Below are positions 45,098 through 54,973 of a stretch of 64,000 bases of DNA, piece by piece (the first letter of the stretch is position 1; the number at the start of each line of letters is the position of its first letter). The position numbers and the translations under genes are program-made. The notes beneath the pieces were generated by a model that was not told where the DNA came from, searched no databases, and saw only the letters and a list, made by a program, of their open reading frames with translations. The DNA is from Bremerella sp. TYQ1 (GTDB lineage Bacteria; Planctomycetota; Planctomycetia; Pirellulales; Pirellulaceae), in contig NZ_CP083740.1 of assembly GCF_020150455.1 (NCBI RefSeq), positions 1,736,001 through 1,800,000 on the forward strand, given 5' to 3'.

Positions 45098-46351
45098 ATG
45101 AACTTAATCAAGCAAAACGATCCCGCAGTTTGGGCAGCTATCCAGGCCGAACAAGTCCGCCAGGCCGATGGCCTCGAAATGATTGCCTCGGAAAACTACA
45201 CCAGTGCCGCCATCCAACAGGCCGTCGGCAGCGTGTTGACCAACAAATATGCCGAAGGCTACCCAGGGCGTCGTTACTACGGTGGTTGCGAACATGTCGA
45301 CGTGATCGAACAGTTGGCCATCGACCGAGCCAAGCAGCTTTTCGGTGCCGAGCATGCCAACGTTCAGCCGCACGCCGGCAGCCAGGCCAACTTTGCCGTC
45401 TACCTGACAGCCATTCAGCCAGGCGACACCGTCCTTGGTTTGGATCTGGCCCATGGTGGCCACTTGACACACGGCATGAAGCTGAACGTCAGCGGCATTC
45501 TGTACAACTTCATCAGCTACGGTGTCGACCGCGAAACGCATCGATTGGACTTCGACGCCATTGCCAAGCTGGCGAAGGAACACAAACCGAAGCTGATCGT
45601 GGCTGGGGCTTCCGCTTACCCGCGTGAGATCCCGCACGAAAAGTTCGCCGAGATCGCCAACGACGTCGGTGCGAAGCTGTTTGTCGACATGGCTCACTAT
45701 GCCGGTCTCGTTGCTGGCGGCGTTCACAACAGCCCGGTTCCTTACGCCGACTTCGTGACGACCACTTGCCACAAAACGCTGCGTGGTCCACGCTCCGGGC
45801 TCATCCTGTGCAAGGAAGAGCACCAGAAAATGATCAACCGCAATGTCTTCCCCGGCACGCAAGGTGGCCCGTTGATGCACGTCATCGCCGGTAAAGCTTT
45901 GTGCTTCCAGGAAGCGCTGCAGCCAGAATTCAAACAGTACGCTCAGCAAGTGGTCGACAACGCTAAAACGCTGGCCGACACGCTCATGGCTGGTGGTCTC
46001 AAACTCGTTTCCGGCGGCACCGAAAACCACTTGATGTTGGTCGACGTCACCGCCGTTGGCACCACGGGCACCGCGGCCGAAAACGCTTTGGATGCCAGCG
46101 GAATCACCGTCAACAAAAACATGATTCCGTTCGACCAACGCAAGCCAATGGACCCCAGTGGCGTCCGAATCGGCACCCCGGCGCTCACCACGCGCGGCAT
46201 GAAGACCGACGAAATGAAGTCGGTTGGCGGCTGGATCCTCGAAGCCCTTAAAGCTCCGGAAGATGCCGCCGTTCATGCTCGCATCCGCGGCGAAGTTGCT
46301 TCGCTGTGCGAGCAGTTCCCCGTGCCAGGCCAAGCGGTCGAGCTCGACTAA
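45098..46351 (+). CDS. glyA: Serine hydroxymethyltransferase
   Basis: A 417-residue PLP enzyme that converts serine and tetrahydrofolate to glycine and methylene-tetrahydrofolate. [25 protein letters not shown] near the start and [12 protein letters not shown] with PLP lysine Lys226 match SHMT throughout; cysteine replaces the usual threonine before the histidine. Full length. A strong terminator follows. It supplies C1 units, which fits with the mfn-like genes elsewhere in the window, but there is no physical link. Confidence 0.97.
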   Translation: MNLIKQNDPAVWAAIQAEQVRQADGLEMIASENYTSAAIQQAVGSVLTNKYAEGYPGRRYYGGCEHVDVIEQLAIDRAKQLFGAEHANVQPHAGSQANFAVYLTAIQPGDTVLGLDLAHGGHLTHGMKLNVSGILYNFISYGVDRETHRLDFDAIAKLAKEHKPKLIVAGASAYPREIPHEKFAEIANDVGAKLFVDMAHYAGLVAGGVHNSPVPYADFVTTTCHKTLRGPRSGLILCKEEHQKMINRNVFPGTQGGPLMHVIAGKALCFQEALQPEFKQYAQQVVDNAKTLADTLMAGGLKLVSGGTENHLMLVDVTAVGTTGTAAENALDASGITVNKNMIPFDQRKPMDPSGVRIGTPALTTRGMKTDEMKSVGGWILEALKAPEDAAVHARIRGEVASLCEQFPVPGQAVELD

Positions 46352-46381
46352 GTACGAACACGTACCGATAAAACCATCGAG

Positions 46382-46418
46382 AAGGCTTCGGCGAGATCGT
46401 ATCGTCGAAGCCTTTTTT
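46382..46418 (+). terminator. glyA rho-independent terminator
   Basis: AAGGCTTCGGCGA (46382-46394) pairs with TCGTCGAAGCCTT (46402-46414) with one G-T pair, loop of 7, then TTTT. It begins 30 bases after the glyA stop. Confidence 0.9.
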
Positions 46419-46668
46419 CGTACTAGCAAAGCCGTCGAACACCAATGCCCCCGCCCCCCAGGTGGCTCGCGGTTATCTGCCGGGAATGAGGCGATTCTCG
46501 CTTGTCATTTCGTCTCTCACAGCGTTACACTGAATCGTAGTCAGGCAACGGAGTGACTCTTCTCGATACTTTGCTCTAAACCGCCGCAATTTCCCGGCCG
46601 TCGCAAACCGCTCTACTCATCAGGGCGATCCTTGCGGGGGAGGATCCCCTTTTTCGGAGGCATAGGAA

Positions 46669-47619
46669 ATGCCCGTCGCCACTGCATCGCGTCGAAAACC
46701 CCGCCAGGAAAAACCGCCCGGTGCACTTCCTTTGCGAATTTGGTGGCCCTATGTCGTTGGCATCGGCGGCATGCACCTGATCGCGCTGCTGGCGTTTTGG
46801 CCTTGGCTGTTCAGTTGGACGGGGGTCGCTTCGGTACTAATTGGGCACCACCTGTTCGGCATGCTCGGCATGACTGTCGGGTACCATCGCCTGCTCACAC
46901 ATCGCAGCTTTCAATGTCCTCGCTGGCTTGAATACACACTCGCCATCCTAGGCGTCTGCTGTTTGCAAGACACGCCGGCTCGCTGGGTGGCAACGCATCG
47001 GCTGCATCATCAGCATTCCGATCAAGAGCACGACCCGCACAGTCCGTTAGTCAACTTCATGTGGGGACAGTTCGGCTGGTTGATGGTCACCAACCGCGAC
47101 GTGATGCGTCTTTCTCATTTGGAACGTTATGCCAAAGACCTGATGCGTGATCGGTTCTACATGTGGCTCGAACGGAGCCATCACGGCCTGCTCGTATTCG
47201 CGATCCATGCGGTGTTGATCTTCGGCATCGGAGCAGCCATCGGTGGGCTGACCGGAGGCTGGAATGAAGCGGTCCGCATGGGGTTCAGTCTTCTGGTCTG
47301 GGGCGTCGCCGTGCGAACTGTATTTGTTTGGCACGTGACATGGGCCGTCAATTCGCTGACGCACTTGTGGGGCTATCAAAGTTACAGCACCAGCGACAAC
47401 AGCCGTAACAACTGGCTCGTCGGTCTTTTGGCCCACGGCGAAGGCTGGCACAACAACCATCACGCGCTCCCGACCGCCGCCGCTCATGGACGGAAATGGT
47501 GGGAAGTCGATCTTTCCTACCGCGTCATCTGCTTGCTTGAAATGGTCGGCTTGGCCTGGAACGTTTCCCGTCCCGAGCCCCGCCGCGAGCAACGCCTCGC
47601 AGCTGAATCCGCTGGCTAA
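46669..47619 (+). CDS. Acyl-CoA/fatty-acid desaturase
   Basis: A 316-residue membrane-bound desaturase with the three histidine boxes that hold the diiron site: HRLLTH (73-78), HRLHH (110-114) and HNNHH near 262. Four membrane segments. It introduces a cis double bond, probably delta-9, in acyl chains in the membrane. GGAGG precedes the ATG with an 8-base gap. Substrate position is not proven. Useful for membrane fluidity in a cold or marine habitat. Confidence 0.93.
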   Translation: MPVATASRRKPRQEKPPGALPLRIWWPYVVGIGGMHLIALLAFWPWLFSWTGVASVLIGHHLFGMLGMTVGYHRLLTHRSFQCPRWLEYTLAILGVCCLQDTPARWVATHRLHHQHSDQEHDPHSPLVNFMWGQFGWLMVTNRDVMRLSHLERYAKDLMRDRFYMWLERSHHGLLVFAIHAVLIFGIGAAIGGLTGGWNEAVRMGFSLLVWGVAVRTVFVWHVTWAVNSLTHLWGYQSYSTSDNSRNNWLVGLLAHGEGWHNNHHALPTAAAHGRKWWEVDLSYRVICLLEMVGLAWNVSRPEPRREQRLAAESAG

Positions 47620-47944
47620 TCGTCACGGAAAACAGACTCAACACCTAGTATAACGGGGTGTACAGCCAAACCGCCGTTACCCTTATTTTTGCTCCAGCCA
47701 CGGCCGGAACAATGCCCAATTCGGTGTATGGCCGGCGCACTCACCACGCACAATTGACGAAGTTTTGTTGTACAGTTGTACAATACTTACGTACAATTTA
47801 TGCCAGAGCCCAGCAAAAGTCTCAGCCAAAAAAATAACGGCGTTCCAACTTCCGTTACTTTCAACCAGGGGCGACCGAGTATGCGACGATTTGGTCGCTA
47901 CCGGTTTGGCATCGTTCCGCCGTCGCGAAACAAGCGAGTAGCGT
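47620..47944. promoter_or_regulatory. 325-base gap with repeated GTACA motifs
   Basis: No gene seen. GTACA occurs at 47660, 47770, 47778 and 47791; the middle two are part of TTGTACA and the palindrome TTGTACAA (47776-47783). A weak stem TAACGG/CCGTTA with T-rich tail around 47651-47690 may end the desaturase transcript. Confidence 0.35.
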
Positions 47945-48514
47945 ATGGCCCGCGAACTGAAATTTTCTCTTCTCACGCTGACCCTGGGGATCGCTCTCGT
48001 TGCCGTTTTAGCTGCCGCTGTGGTCTATCTTCAACCTCGCGAGTACAGTCGCCACTCAGCGCCAGACTACGCAATCGACATGATGGAAGCGACCGAGGTC
48101 ACTTGGGATTTCAGCGCCGCCGGCCCTCCCGATTTGGGAGCACGCTGCGAAATCAATTATCCGCCCGACCCAAAGCATCGTTACATCCTGATCATGTCGA
48201 TTCATTCCCAGCAGGGCAAAGTGATCGGCATGGCAGGGGCACCTGGCAGCGACGGTTTGACAGCGACGCCACGGCCAACGATCGGCTCTAACGGATTCTT
48301 TCTCGAGCGAAGCTACATCCCTGAAGCGGAACTAACGGAGGCAACCATCTGGGCCGAAATCCGGATCGAAGACGAATTCGGCAACGTCCTCTTCCATGGC
48401 GTGAAAGAATCAGAAACCTACCAACAGGCTCTCGTGAAATCGAAGCAAGCTTCTAGCCCGAAAACCGTTGGCCTGAAAGTAGTCCCCGACGCAACATCGG
48501 CACCTCGCCCTTAG
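47945..48514 (+). CDS. Single-pass membrane protein, function unknown
   Basis: A 189-residue protein. One membrane segment at about 8-30 (LLTLTLGIALVAVLAAAVVYL) is followed by an external domain with DFSAAGPPDLGARCEINYPPD and FGNVLFHGVKESETYQQA. No signal cleavage site. Its family is unknown to me. The ATG at 47945 has GCGAG upstream. Stands alone. Confidence 0.65.
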   Translation: MARELKFSLLTLTLGIALVAVLAAAVVYLQPREYSRHSAPDYAIDMMEATEVTWDFSAAGPPDLGARCEINYPPDPKHRYILIMSIHSQQGKVIGMAGAPGSDGLTATPRPTIGSNGFFLERSYIPEAELTEATIWAEIRIEDEFGNVLFHGVKESETYQQALVKSKQASSPKTVGLKVVPDATSAPRP

Positions 48515-48687
48515 TCACTATTGGCCAGGGATCGTTAAGCGTCCCTCTTTTTGAAACTGGGGGAGGCGAAGCCGAGTGGAGGTCTTTGCGAACGGTTGAA
48601 TCGCCGTGGAACCTCGGTTCGCTCCGCTTTTGGTTAACAATATCTAACACCAAACGCCCCAGCAAAAGTCAGTCGTGCTCGTCATGA

Positions 48688-50319
48688 TTAAAAATAAACA
48701 TTATCAAATGCCTCGTTCAGAATTGTTTCGGTTTCTTCGTCGCAATTGCTGACACTGAGCCGCTGAAGTCCGTGCAAGTGGCCCGCGTTCGCTAACTTTC
48801 GGGCCTCTCGAGCGGTGAGCGGAATCTCGCCTAGATCTAATTTCTCTAGCTCGGCGAGATCTTGATTTTGAACAATCGCGTCTATTGTTGCGGCGGTACA
48901 CTGGGTGTATCCGATGTCGAGTTCCTTTAGCCGCGAAAGGCGCGATGAAGAGACGATAGGGATTACTCCTTCATCTCCTAGATCATTTCCGCCGACATCG
49001 AGACGCTCCAATTGTTGTAATCCAGACCACTTTGCTAGTTGCCGACCGGAATCGGCATCTAGCCGCGTGTGCCCAAGATCTAGTTGCCGAAGTTTTGGCA
49101 TATCGGTCTGCAATAAGATTGCCAGACCGGTTCCGTCGACATCGCTACTAGCGTAGAAGAAGCTTTGCAACTGCGACCAATCTCCTTTGGCAAAAACATG
49201 CAGTACGTCTGCGGACAAGGAATTGGCACTCATCTGCAGTTCCTGCAAGTTGCCCGTTCGGCGAGACGCAAGTAACGCTTTAACCGATTCCTCCTCTAAT
49301 TCACTACCCAGGACATTCAAACTTTCAAGCCGCGGCAGTATCGGTGAAGTCACCAATGATTCTAGCGATGCCCCGAGATGTCCTGAACTGAGGTCGAGTC
49401 GTGACAATCGAGGAAGCATCTTCGATCTGGCAATCGCTTCGACATCGTCTGGTTCGACAAACGTATCCAAGCCAGAGCGAAATGCCAATTCCATAATCTG
49501 ACACATCTGTGGCAATGAAACGATCGTCGGAATATCCCAGAACTCAAATTGCAGGTGGAGCTTGGTCAACGCTGGCGCTGCCTGAAATAACCAATCAACT
49601 TTTTCGGGGAGGATTTCGCGACGTTTGACTTCGACTTTGTCAATCACTCCCCATTTCATCCAGAGTTGCGGGTACCAATCTGTTCCGATCATCGACCAAA
49701 GCCCGAGCGTCGATAACGGCTCTGATATTTCCTCAATCGAACCTTCGACATGTTTGTCGTAGATGGCTTCCATCCGATCAAAGTCGGGATGATCAGACGA
49801 ATTCAAATCAGTGAAAATATCGGCTTCGATGTAGTCCCCTACGCGTTTTCCTTGCGACTTGAGCAACCGGGCATATTTCAGGTATGGATCGGTGTCTTCT
49901 GGTCGACTGACGATAGCCCGAAACAAAGCAAGTTCTTCTGGCGTGCGATGAATGGGAAAAACGTCCTCCGACTTCTTTTCGATTGAGAACGGAGCCAAGC
50001 ATGATTCATAGAGACGCAACATCTCTTGAAAAGTCTGGCAAGATCGATCTGTGCTTTCAGCGGACATCACATAGATGCCATGCTCAACTAAATGCAGCAT
50101 CATCGCCGGTGGTTTCCCTAGTTCTCGATCAAGCCACACCGGTTGCACGAGCAAGACGAAACGTGCCGGCAACCCACTTGGCCCAACTTCGTCAGGCGTA
50201 TCTTCGGCTGCCTGGGGAGTAATCGTTGAGAAACCAGGCAGGAAAAATTGCCCAAGGAACGTGCCTGCAAACTTGACTAAAAATCCACGACGATTGTCGG
50301 ACAAGTTGGGAGAATTCAT
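48688..50319 (-). CDS. Tat-exported LRR protein with a repeat-companion domain
   Basis: A 543-residue protein. The N-terminus NRRGFLVKFAG looks like a Tat signal. A segment near residues 125-165 (LALFRAIVSRPEDTDPYLKYARLLKSQ) matches the TIGR02996 repeat-companion domain, which sits before leucine-rich repeats in planctomycetes and myxobacteria. From about 260 on there are some ten leucine-rich repeats of the RI type (LPRLSRLDLSSGHLGASLESL, LERLDVGGNDLGDEG). GGAG precedes the ATG. Exported, probably a binding protein; role unknown. Confidence 0.82.
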   Translation of the reverse strand: MNSPNLSDNRRGFLVKFAGTFLGQFFLPGFSTITPQAAEDTPDEVGPSGLPARFVLLVQPVWLDRELGKPPAMMLHLVEHGIYVMSAESTDRSCQTFQEMLRLYESCLAPFSIEKKSEDVFPIHRTPEELALFRAIVSRPEDTDPYLKYARLLKSQGKRVGDYIEADIFTDLNSSDHPDFDRMEAIYDKHVEGSIEEISEPLSTLGLWSMIGTDWYPQLWMKWGVIDKVEVKRREILPEKVDWLFQAAPALTKLHLQFEFWDIPTIVSLPQMCQIMELAFRSGLDTFVEPDDVEAIARSKMLPRLSRLDLSSGHLGASLESLVTSPILPRLESLNVLGSELEEESVKALLASRRTGNLQELQMSANSLSADVLHVFAKGDWSQLQSFFYASSDVDGTGLAILLQTDMPKLRQLDLGHTRLDADSGRQLAKWSGLQQLERLDVGGNDLGDEGVIPIVSSSRLSRLKELDIGYTQCTAATIDAIVQNQDLAELEKLDLGEIPLTAREARKLANAGHLHGLQRLSVSNCDEETETILNEAFDNVYF

Positions 50320-50353
50320 CGGACTGCTCCGTTTTGATTGAGCTCTCGCAATA

Positions 50354-50433
50354 AGAAAAAAAGGGTAGCCCGGTTTGCAAGCAACCGAGGGCTACCCTTG
50401 GATCGAAACCACGGATGAGATTATCCGTGGTTT
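50354..50433 (-). terminator. Tandem hairpins ending the prolyl oligopeptidase gene
   Basis: On the minus strand, first a hairpin of 11 pairs (50406-50416 with 50423-50433, AAACCACGGAT and its complement) and then AAGGGTAGCCC (50399-50389) pairing with GGGCTACCCTT (50371-50361) followed by TTTTT. The second is a typical rho-independent terminator 53 bases after the stop. Confidence 0.87.
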
Positions 50434-50451
50434 ATTGACGTTGCGATGATC

Positions 50452-52572
50452 CTACTTGCCCATCAGCTGTTGCTTCAGGAACTCGTAGGTCAATGCGGTC
50501 ATGAAGGCGCGTTGTTTGTTGTCGGCGGCGCCGGCGTGGCCTCCTTCGATGTTTTCGTAGTACAACACCGGGTGACCCATCTTCTTCATCCGCGCGACCA
50601 TCTTCCGGGCGTGACCGGGGTGGACGCGGTCGTCTCGGGTGCTGGTGGTGAAGAGAGTCTTCGGATAGTCGACATCCTCTTTCACCAAGTGATACGGCGA
50701 AAACGTCTGGATGAATTCCCATTGCTCGGGATCTTCCGGATCGCCATATTCGCCCATCCAACTGGCCCCGGCAAGAAGCAAGTGGAACCGCTTCATGTCC
50801 AGCAGCGGCACCTGGCTGACGACAGCACCCCACAAGTCAGGACGCAGCACCAGCATGTTGCCGGTTAGAAGACCGCCGTTGCTGCCTCCCATGACGCCGA
50901 GATGTTCCGGCGTGGTCACCTTCCGAGCAATCAAATCTTCGGCCACCGCGATAAAGTCTTCGTACGCTTTGTGGCGGTTTTCTTTGAGGGCTGCTTGGTG
51001 CCACTTCGGCCCGAACTCACCGCCGCCGCGAATGTTGGCGACAACAAAGACGCCTCCTTCAGTCAACCAGGCGGTTCCAGTCGTGGCGGAATAGTTCGGC
51101 GTGAGGGGCACTTCGAATCCGCCGTAGCCGTAGAGCAGCGTCGCATTCGAGCCGTCCAGCTTCAAGTCTTTGTGCGAGACTTGGAAGTAAGGAATCTTGG
51201 TCCCATCCTTCGAGGTGGCTTCGTACTGCTGCACGACAATTCCGGTCGCATCGTAGAACGCCGGGAGCGACTTCAGCTTTTCCAGCTTCGGATCGCCGGC
51301 TGTGCCGAGGTAGAGCGTTGTGGGAAGCGTATAGTCGGTGACCGTCAGGAAGAACTCGTCCGACTCTTCTTCGTCGACCGCACCTACCGAGATGGAACCG
51401 AACTCTGGCACGCCAGGGAGCGACTCGCTCTTCCACTTGCCATCTTCGCCGGGGGTCCAAAGGTAGATTTTATTGCGAACGTTATCGAGTTCGTTCAGCA
51501 AGATGTGGTTCTTCGTTGGGCTGTAGCCAGCGAGCGACTTCCGATCGGTTGGCTCGAACAGCAGCGTAAACTCCCGCTTGCCGGCCATGTAGTCGTCGTA
51601 GTTGCCGACCAACAACGCCCCAGGCTCATAAGTCTTGCCGCCCACTTCCCAAGTGCTGCGAGGCTGCACGAAGATCCAGTCGCGGTGGACGTTGACTTCA
51701 GCGTCGTCTGGCTTTTCGATCTCGACTAAGTCGCCATCGATCACTTCCCACAGCTTGCTCGTCCAGAAGGTCATCGCACGGCTGACGAACTCGCGTTCAA
51801 AGCCAGGCGTTTGGTCGTAAATACCAGTGACGCTAACGTCGGTCTTTTCCCCTTCGAAGATAGTCGTGGCTTCGGAAAGCTCGGTTCCGCGTTTCCACTG
51901 CTTGACAATCCGCGGATAGCCAGAGTCGGTGAGCGAACCTTCACCGAAGTTGGTACCGACGATCAGGGTGTCTTTGTCTTTCCACGAAACGCGGCTCTTC
52001 GCTTCCGGCAGATAGAAACCACCTTCAACGAACTCACGGGTCTCCATGTCGAATTCACGCTTGATGTCGGCATCGGCACCGCCGCGCGAGAGCTTGACCA
52101 TGGCATGTTTGTATTCTGGTCGCAGCATCGAAACGCCATGCCAGACCCAGTTCTCGCCTTCTTCTTTGGCCAGCGCATCGACGTCGATAATGACGTCCCA
52201 CTTCGGATTATCCTTTTTGTATTCGTCGGGAGTCGTTCGACGCCACAAGCCGCGAGGGTGCTCGCCATCTTGCCAGAAGTTGTAGTAGTAAGGCCCTCGC
52301 TTCACGACGAACGGGATGCGTTCGTTCGAGTTGAGGATCTTCAGAATTTTGTCTTCCAACTGCTGAAAGCCTTCCGACTCGGTCAGTTCGGCGACACTTT
52401 CTTTGTTTTGGGCTTTGACCCAATCGAGGGCTTTTTCGCCGGTGACATCTTCCAGCCAAAGGTTCGGGTCATCCGACGAGGTGTCCGCGGCATCTTGAGC
52501 CATGGCGAAGTTTCCTCCGTGAGGTACGAGAAACGAGATCAATCCAACGAGAAGCAGGGGGACCGTACGCAT
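50452..52572 (-). CDS. Prolyl oligopeptidase (S9A family)
   Basis: A 706-residue serine peptidase that cuts after proline in short peptides. After a signal peptide (to about residue 26, ending AMAQ) come a seven-bladed propeller domain and then the alpha/beta hydrolase domain with the nucleophile serine in MGGSNGGLLTG, the aspartate near TRDDRVHPGH and the histidine in EGGHAGAAD. It is exported, unlike many cytosolic forms. The ATG at 52572 has GGAGCAAATTG directly upstream; the open frame to 52653 is not needed. Scavenging of peptides is likely. Confidence 0.93.
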   Translation of the reverse strand: MRTVPLLLVGLISFLVPHGGNFAMAQDAADTSSDDPNLWLEDVTGEKALDWVKAQNKESVAELTESEGFQQLEDKILKILNSNERIPFVVKRGPYYYNFWQDGEHPRGLWRRTTPDEYKKDNPKWDVIIDVDALAKEEGENWVWHGVSMLRPEYKHAMVKLSRGGADADIKREFDMETREFVEGGFYLPEAKSRVSWKDKDTLIVGTNFGEGSLTDSGYPRIVKQWKRGTELSEATTIFEGEKTDVSVTGIYDQTPGFEREFVSRAMTFWTSKLWEVIDGDLVEIEKPDDAEVNVHRDWIFVQPRSTWEVGGKTYEPGALLVGNYDDYMAGKREFTLLFEPTDRKSLAGYSPTKNHILLNELDNVRNKIYLWTPGEDGKWKSESLPGVPEFGSISVGAVDEEESDEFFLTVTDYTLPTTLYLGTAGDPKLEKLKSLPAFYDATGIVVQQYEATSKDGTKIPYFQVSHKDLKLDGSNATLLYGYGGFEVPLTPNYSATTGTAWLTEGGVFVVANIRGGGEFGPKWHQAALKENRHKAYEDFIAVAEDLIARKVTTPEHLGVMGGSNGGLLTGNMLVLRPDLWGAVVSQVPLLDMKRFHLLLAGASWMGEYGDPEDPEQWEFIQTFSPYHLVKEDVDYPKTLFTTSTRDDRVHPGHARKMVARMKKMGHPVLYYENIEGGHAGAADNKQRAFMTALTYEFLKQQLMGK

Positions 52573-53013
52573 CAATTTGCTCCATGTTCCGTGGGGCATC
52601 CTAGTTGCAGAGTATTGCGTTCTATCGTACGCGTGCGGACACCCCTGTGACAACCTGGGAGAATTGGCCGAATTTTACCCATTTCGCGGATCCCCGTCGC
52701 CGCTGGGGGTGTCTCGAAGAAGGGGAGGCTTTTTAGAATGGGGGGAGGAAGAGGGATTAGCCACAGAGGGCACAGAGATCACCGAGAGGAAGAAAAAGTA
52801 GGGTATCCATTGACGAAACAGACAAGCACGGATCGTTTCCAAGTCGACAATGTCGACGACCTGTTTATGCGTGTCTGTCTATTGCGTCCATGGTCCCATA
52901 ATTCTTACCTCGGTGTTCTCTGTGCCCTCTGTGGCTAAAAGTGTCTTTCTCCATATCAACTGAAACCAATTAACAATCGCCCCTTTAGGGCTGACAGGAA
53001 GAACGGCGGACTT
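52573..53013. other. 441-base gap holding an inverted-repeat element
   Basis: No gene seen. It contains the 182-base element at 52757-52938, described separately, and the promoter side of mnmA. Confidence 0.5.
52757..52938. repeat. 182-base element with 30-base terminal inverted repeats
   Basis: The arms 52757-52786 and 52909-52938 match 29 of 30 bases in inverted orientation (TTAGCCACAGAGGGCACAG is the start of the left arm). A second inner pair ACAGACA/TGTCTGT lies near 52820 and 52870. There is no open frame. The CCACAGAGGGCACAGAG type of repeat is common in several bacterial phyla; here the pair bounds a MITE-like unit. Confidence 0.75.
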
Positions 53014-54138
53014 TTGGCGAGAGTTGTGTTAGCGATGTCTGGGGGTGTCGACAGTAGTGTCGCTGCCCAGTTGTTGAAGCGTGACGGTCACGACGTCATT
53101 GCGGTGTTCATGCGCCATGGCGAAGAGTCGCCGGTGGCCGAGTGCCGCTTGGATGCCCCTGGCGGAGGAACGGCTCTGCAAGTGCTCAACGAGCGAGCCG
53201 ATCATAAGCAGGGGTGCTGCAGTGCTTCCGATGCGGCCGACGCGCGCCGCGTGGCGGATCGGATGGATATTCCGTTCTACGCACTGAATCTGCAGCAAGA
53301 GTTTGGGCAGATCATGGAGTACTTCGCCGACGAATATGTCCGCGGCCGTACCCCGAACCCTTGCGTGATGTGCAACAACTGGATCAAGTTCGGCAAGCTG
53401 TTCGAGTATGCCGACAGTGTCGGTGCCGAATACGTCGCGACAGGGCATTATGCGAAGCTGGTTCCCTCGGACGATCCGGATGGCGTGCCGCGCATGGTAC
53501 GCGGCGTCGATCCTGGGAAGGACCAGACGTACGTTCTGTTTGGCATTCAACGCGACTACCTCAAGCGTATGATCTTGCCGGTGGGCGACTTCCACAAGGA
53601 CGAGATCCGCTCGATGGCTGGCGAAACGGGACTACGCGTTGCCGATAAGAAGGACAGCCAGGAAATCTGTTTTGTGACCAGCGGCAAGCATGACCAGTTC
53701 GTCAAGCAGCGCCGCCCCGATGCCCAAACGGCCGGCGACTTCGTGCTGACCGACGGTAGCGTGGTCGGCCAGCACAACGGGATCGAGCGATTTACGATCG
53801 GTCAGCGGAAGGGGCTCGGCATCGCGCTGGGTGAACCACATTACGTGGTGAAGATCGACCCAATCGCAAACCGCGTCGTACTGGGCAAGATCGAAGAACT
53901 GGGCCGCAGCGAACTGACCGCCGATCGATGCAATTGGCTGGTTGAACCAACCACGGCTGAATTTCGCTGCGAAGCGATGATTCGCTATAACAGCCCTGCG
54001 CTGCCGGCGACGGTGAAGCTGCTCGACGAAGGACGAATTCAGGTAACCTTCGACGATCCCCGAAACGGCATCGCGCCGGGCCAGGCCGTCGTCTGCTATG
54101 ACGGCGACATGGTGCTCGGCGGCGGTTGGATTGAATAG
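53014..54138 (+). CDS. mnmA: tRNA 2-thiouridylase MnmA
   Basis: A 374-residue enzyme that puts sulfur on U34 of tRNAs for Lys, Glu and Gln. The ATP loop SGGVDSS (9-15), the nucleophile cysteine pair CVMC (117-120) and SQEICFV with the second cysteine near 213 are present. There is an insertion of about 25 residues between the first strand and GCCS. The start is TTG at 53014, preceded by an AGGAA site; no ATG is available before the motif. No neighbour is linked. Confidence 0.95.
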   Translation: MARVVLAMSGGVDSSVAAQLLKRDGHDVIAVFMRHGEESPVAECRLDAPGGGTALQVLNERADHKQGCCSASDAADARRVADRMDIPFYALNLQQEFGQIMEYFADEYVRGRTPNPCVMCNNWIKFGKLFEYADSVGAEYVATGHYAKLVPSDDPDGVPRMVRGVDPGKDQTYVLFGIQRDYLKRMILPVGDFHKDEIRSMAGETGLRVADKKDSQEICFVTSGKHDQFVKQRRPDAQTAGDFVLTDGSVVGQHNGIERFTIGQRKGLGIALGEPHYVVKIDPIANRVVLGKIEELGRSELTADRCNWLVEPTTAEFRCEAMIRYNSPALPATVKLLDEGRIQVTFDDPRNGIAPGQAVVCYDGDMVLGGGWIE

Positions 54139-54451
54139 GCTAGGGTGTCGGCCATTTTCTCATTAGTGCTACCCGAGTCTTTCTGTTCGCACCAAACACC
54201 CATATCCGCCGTGCCGCGTGACATTGCCCATTAAGCGAAAGCACTGCCAGCACGCACGTGTCAAAGCGGGCAAGTTAGCCAACGCTTGACGGCGACCATC
54301 CGGAAGAGGTGTGGGAAATCTCGATTTTGCCGATGATTCCAGGCAAAGCGTGCCGACTCTTAGAGACGTACGTGTGTTCGGTTGCCGACCCCGCGTGGCC
54401 CAGCCATGGCGAGACCTAGCGACGACAACCATATCCTGGAGTAGATACAGA
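54139..54451. other. 313-base gap, nothing identified
   Basis: Between mnmA and the small secreted-protein gene. No coding frame, repeat or terminator stands out; the open frame starting at 54311 merges with the next gene but has no ribosome site. Confidence 0.4.
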
Positions 54452-54892
54452 ATGACCAAGCTGATCCCTTTCACGTTTGTATTGGCCATCGTCGCCCTGA
54501 CCTCGCAAGTTCACGCTCAAGAGATGAAGGTCGTCAACGGCGAAACGAGCAACCCTGCGACAACGCAAACTCAAAAGCCGCTCGCGGTCGAAGATGTCCC
54601 TTCGCTGGGCAACGCGACCCCAGAGATGTGGTTCTACCTGCAAGAGCTGCGTCGTTATGAAGACCCTGCCGCTGCTCGCCGTCGTCGTGCGGAACTGACC
54701 GCTTCGGCTCGCCGCGCTCGCTTGTTCTCGCAGCAGTGGTACGGTATCAGCAACTCGCGACCGACCGCCAACGCCGTTCCAATGATGTACCGCTACTCGG
54801 CTCACGAATCGAACGTCTCGTGGGACGTCAAGCAGCACACCTATTACCGCACGTCCGCCACGCCAACCTCAGGCGGTCCTCGCCAGTTCTAA
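54452..54892 (+). CDS. Small secreted protein, Arg-rich
   Basis: A 146-residue exported protein: MTKLIPFTFVLAIVALTSQVHAQ is a signal peptide ending in VHA. The mature part has a run of basic residues (DPAAARRRRAELTASARRAR) and several tyrosines. It resembles small secreted proteins of planctomycetes without known role. GGAG precedes the ATG at 54452. A terminator follows 26 bases after the stop. Confidence 0.78.
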   Translation: MTKLIPFTFVLAIVALTSQVHAQEMKVVNGETSNPATTQTQKPLAVEDVPSLGNATPEMWFYLQELRRYEDPAAARRRRAELTASARRARLFSQQWYGISNSRPTANAVPMMYRYSAHESNVSWDVKQHTYYRTSATPTSGGPRQF

Positions 54893-54918
54893 GCGAGACA
54901 AGCTTTACCAGACAAACG

Positions 54919-54954
54919 AAAACGGGATCGGCATGCATGCTGGTCCCGTTTTTT
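54919..54954 (+). terminator. Rho-independent terminator of the small secreted-protein gene
   Basis: AAAACGGGA (54919-54927) pairs with TCCCGTTTT (54944-54952) followed by more T. Oriented with the gene ending at 54892. Confidence 0.8.
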
Positions 54955-54973
54955 GTTTCGAACGTTTCTGGGC

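Noticed and set aside
45104-46429. Minus-strand open frame of 441 codons over glyA
   Set aside because: Antisense to glyA; reads as low-complexity His/Gly/Val-rich sequence.
47776-48291. Alternative plus-strand open frame overlapping the gene at 47945
   Set aside because: Different frame, Arg/Ser-rich noise, no ribosome site; the frame starting at 47945 has a clear membrane segment.
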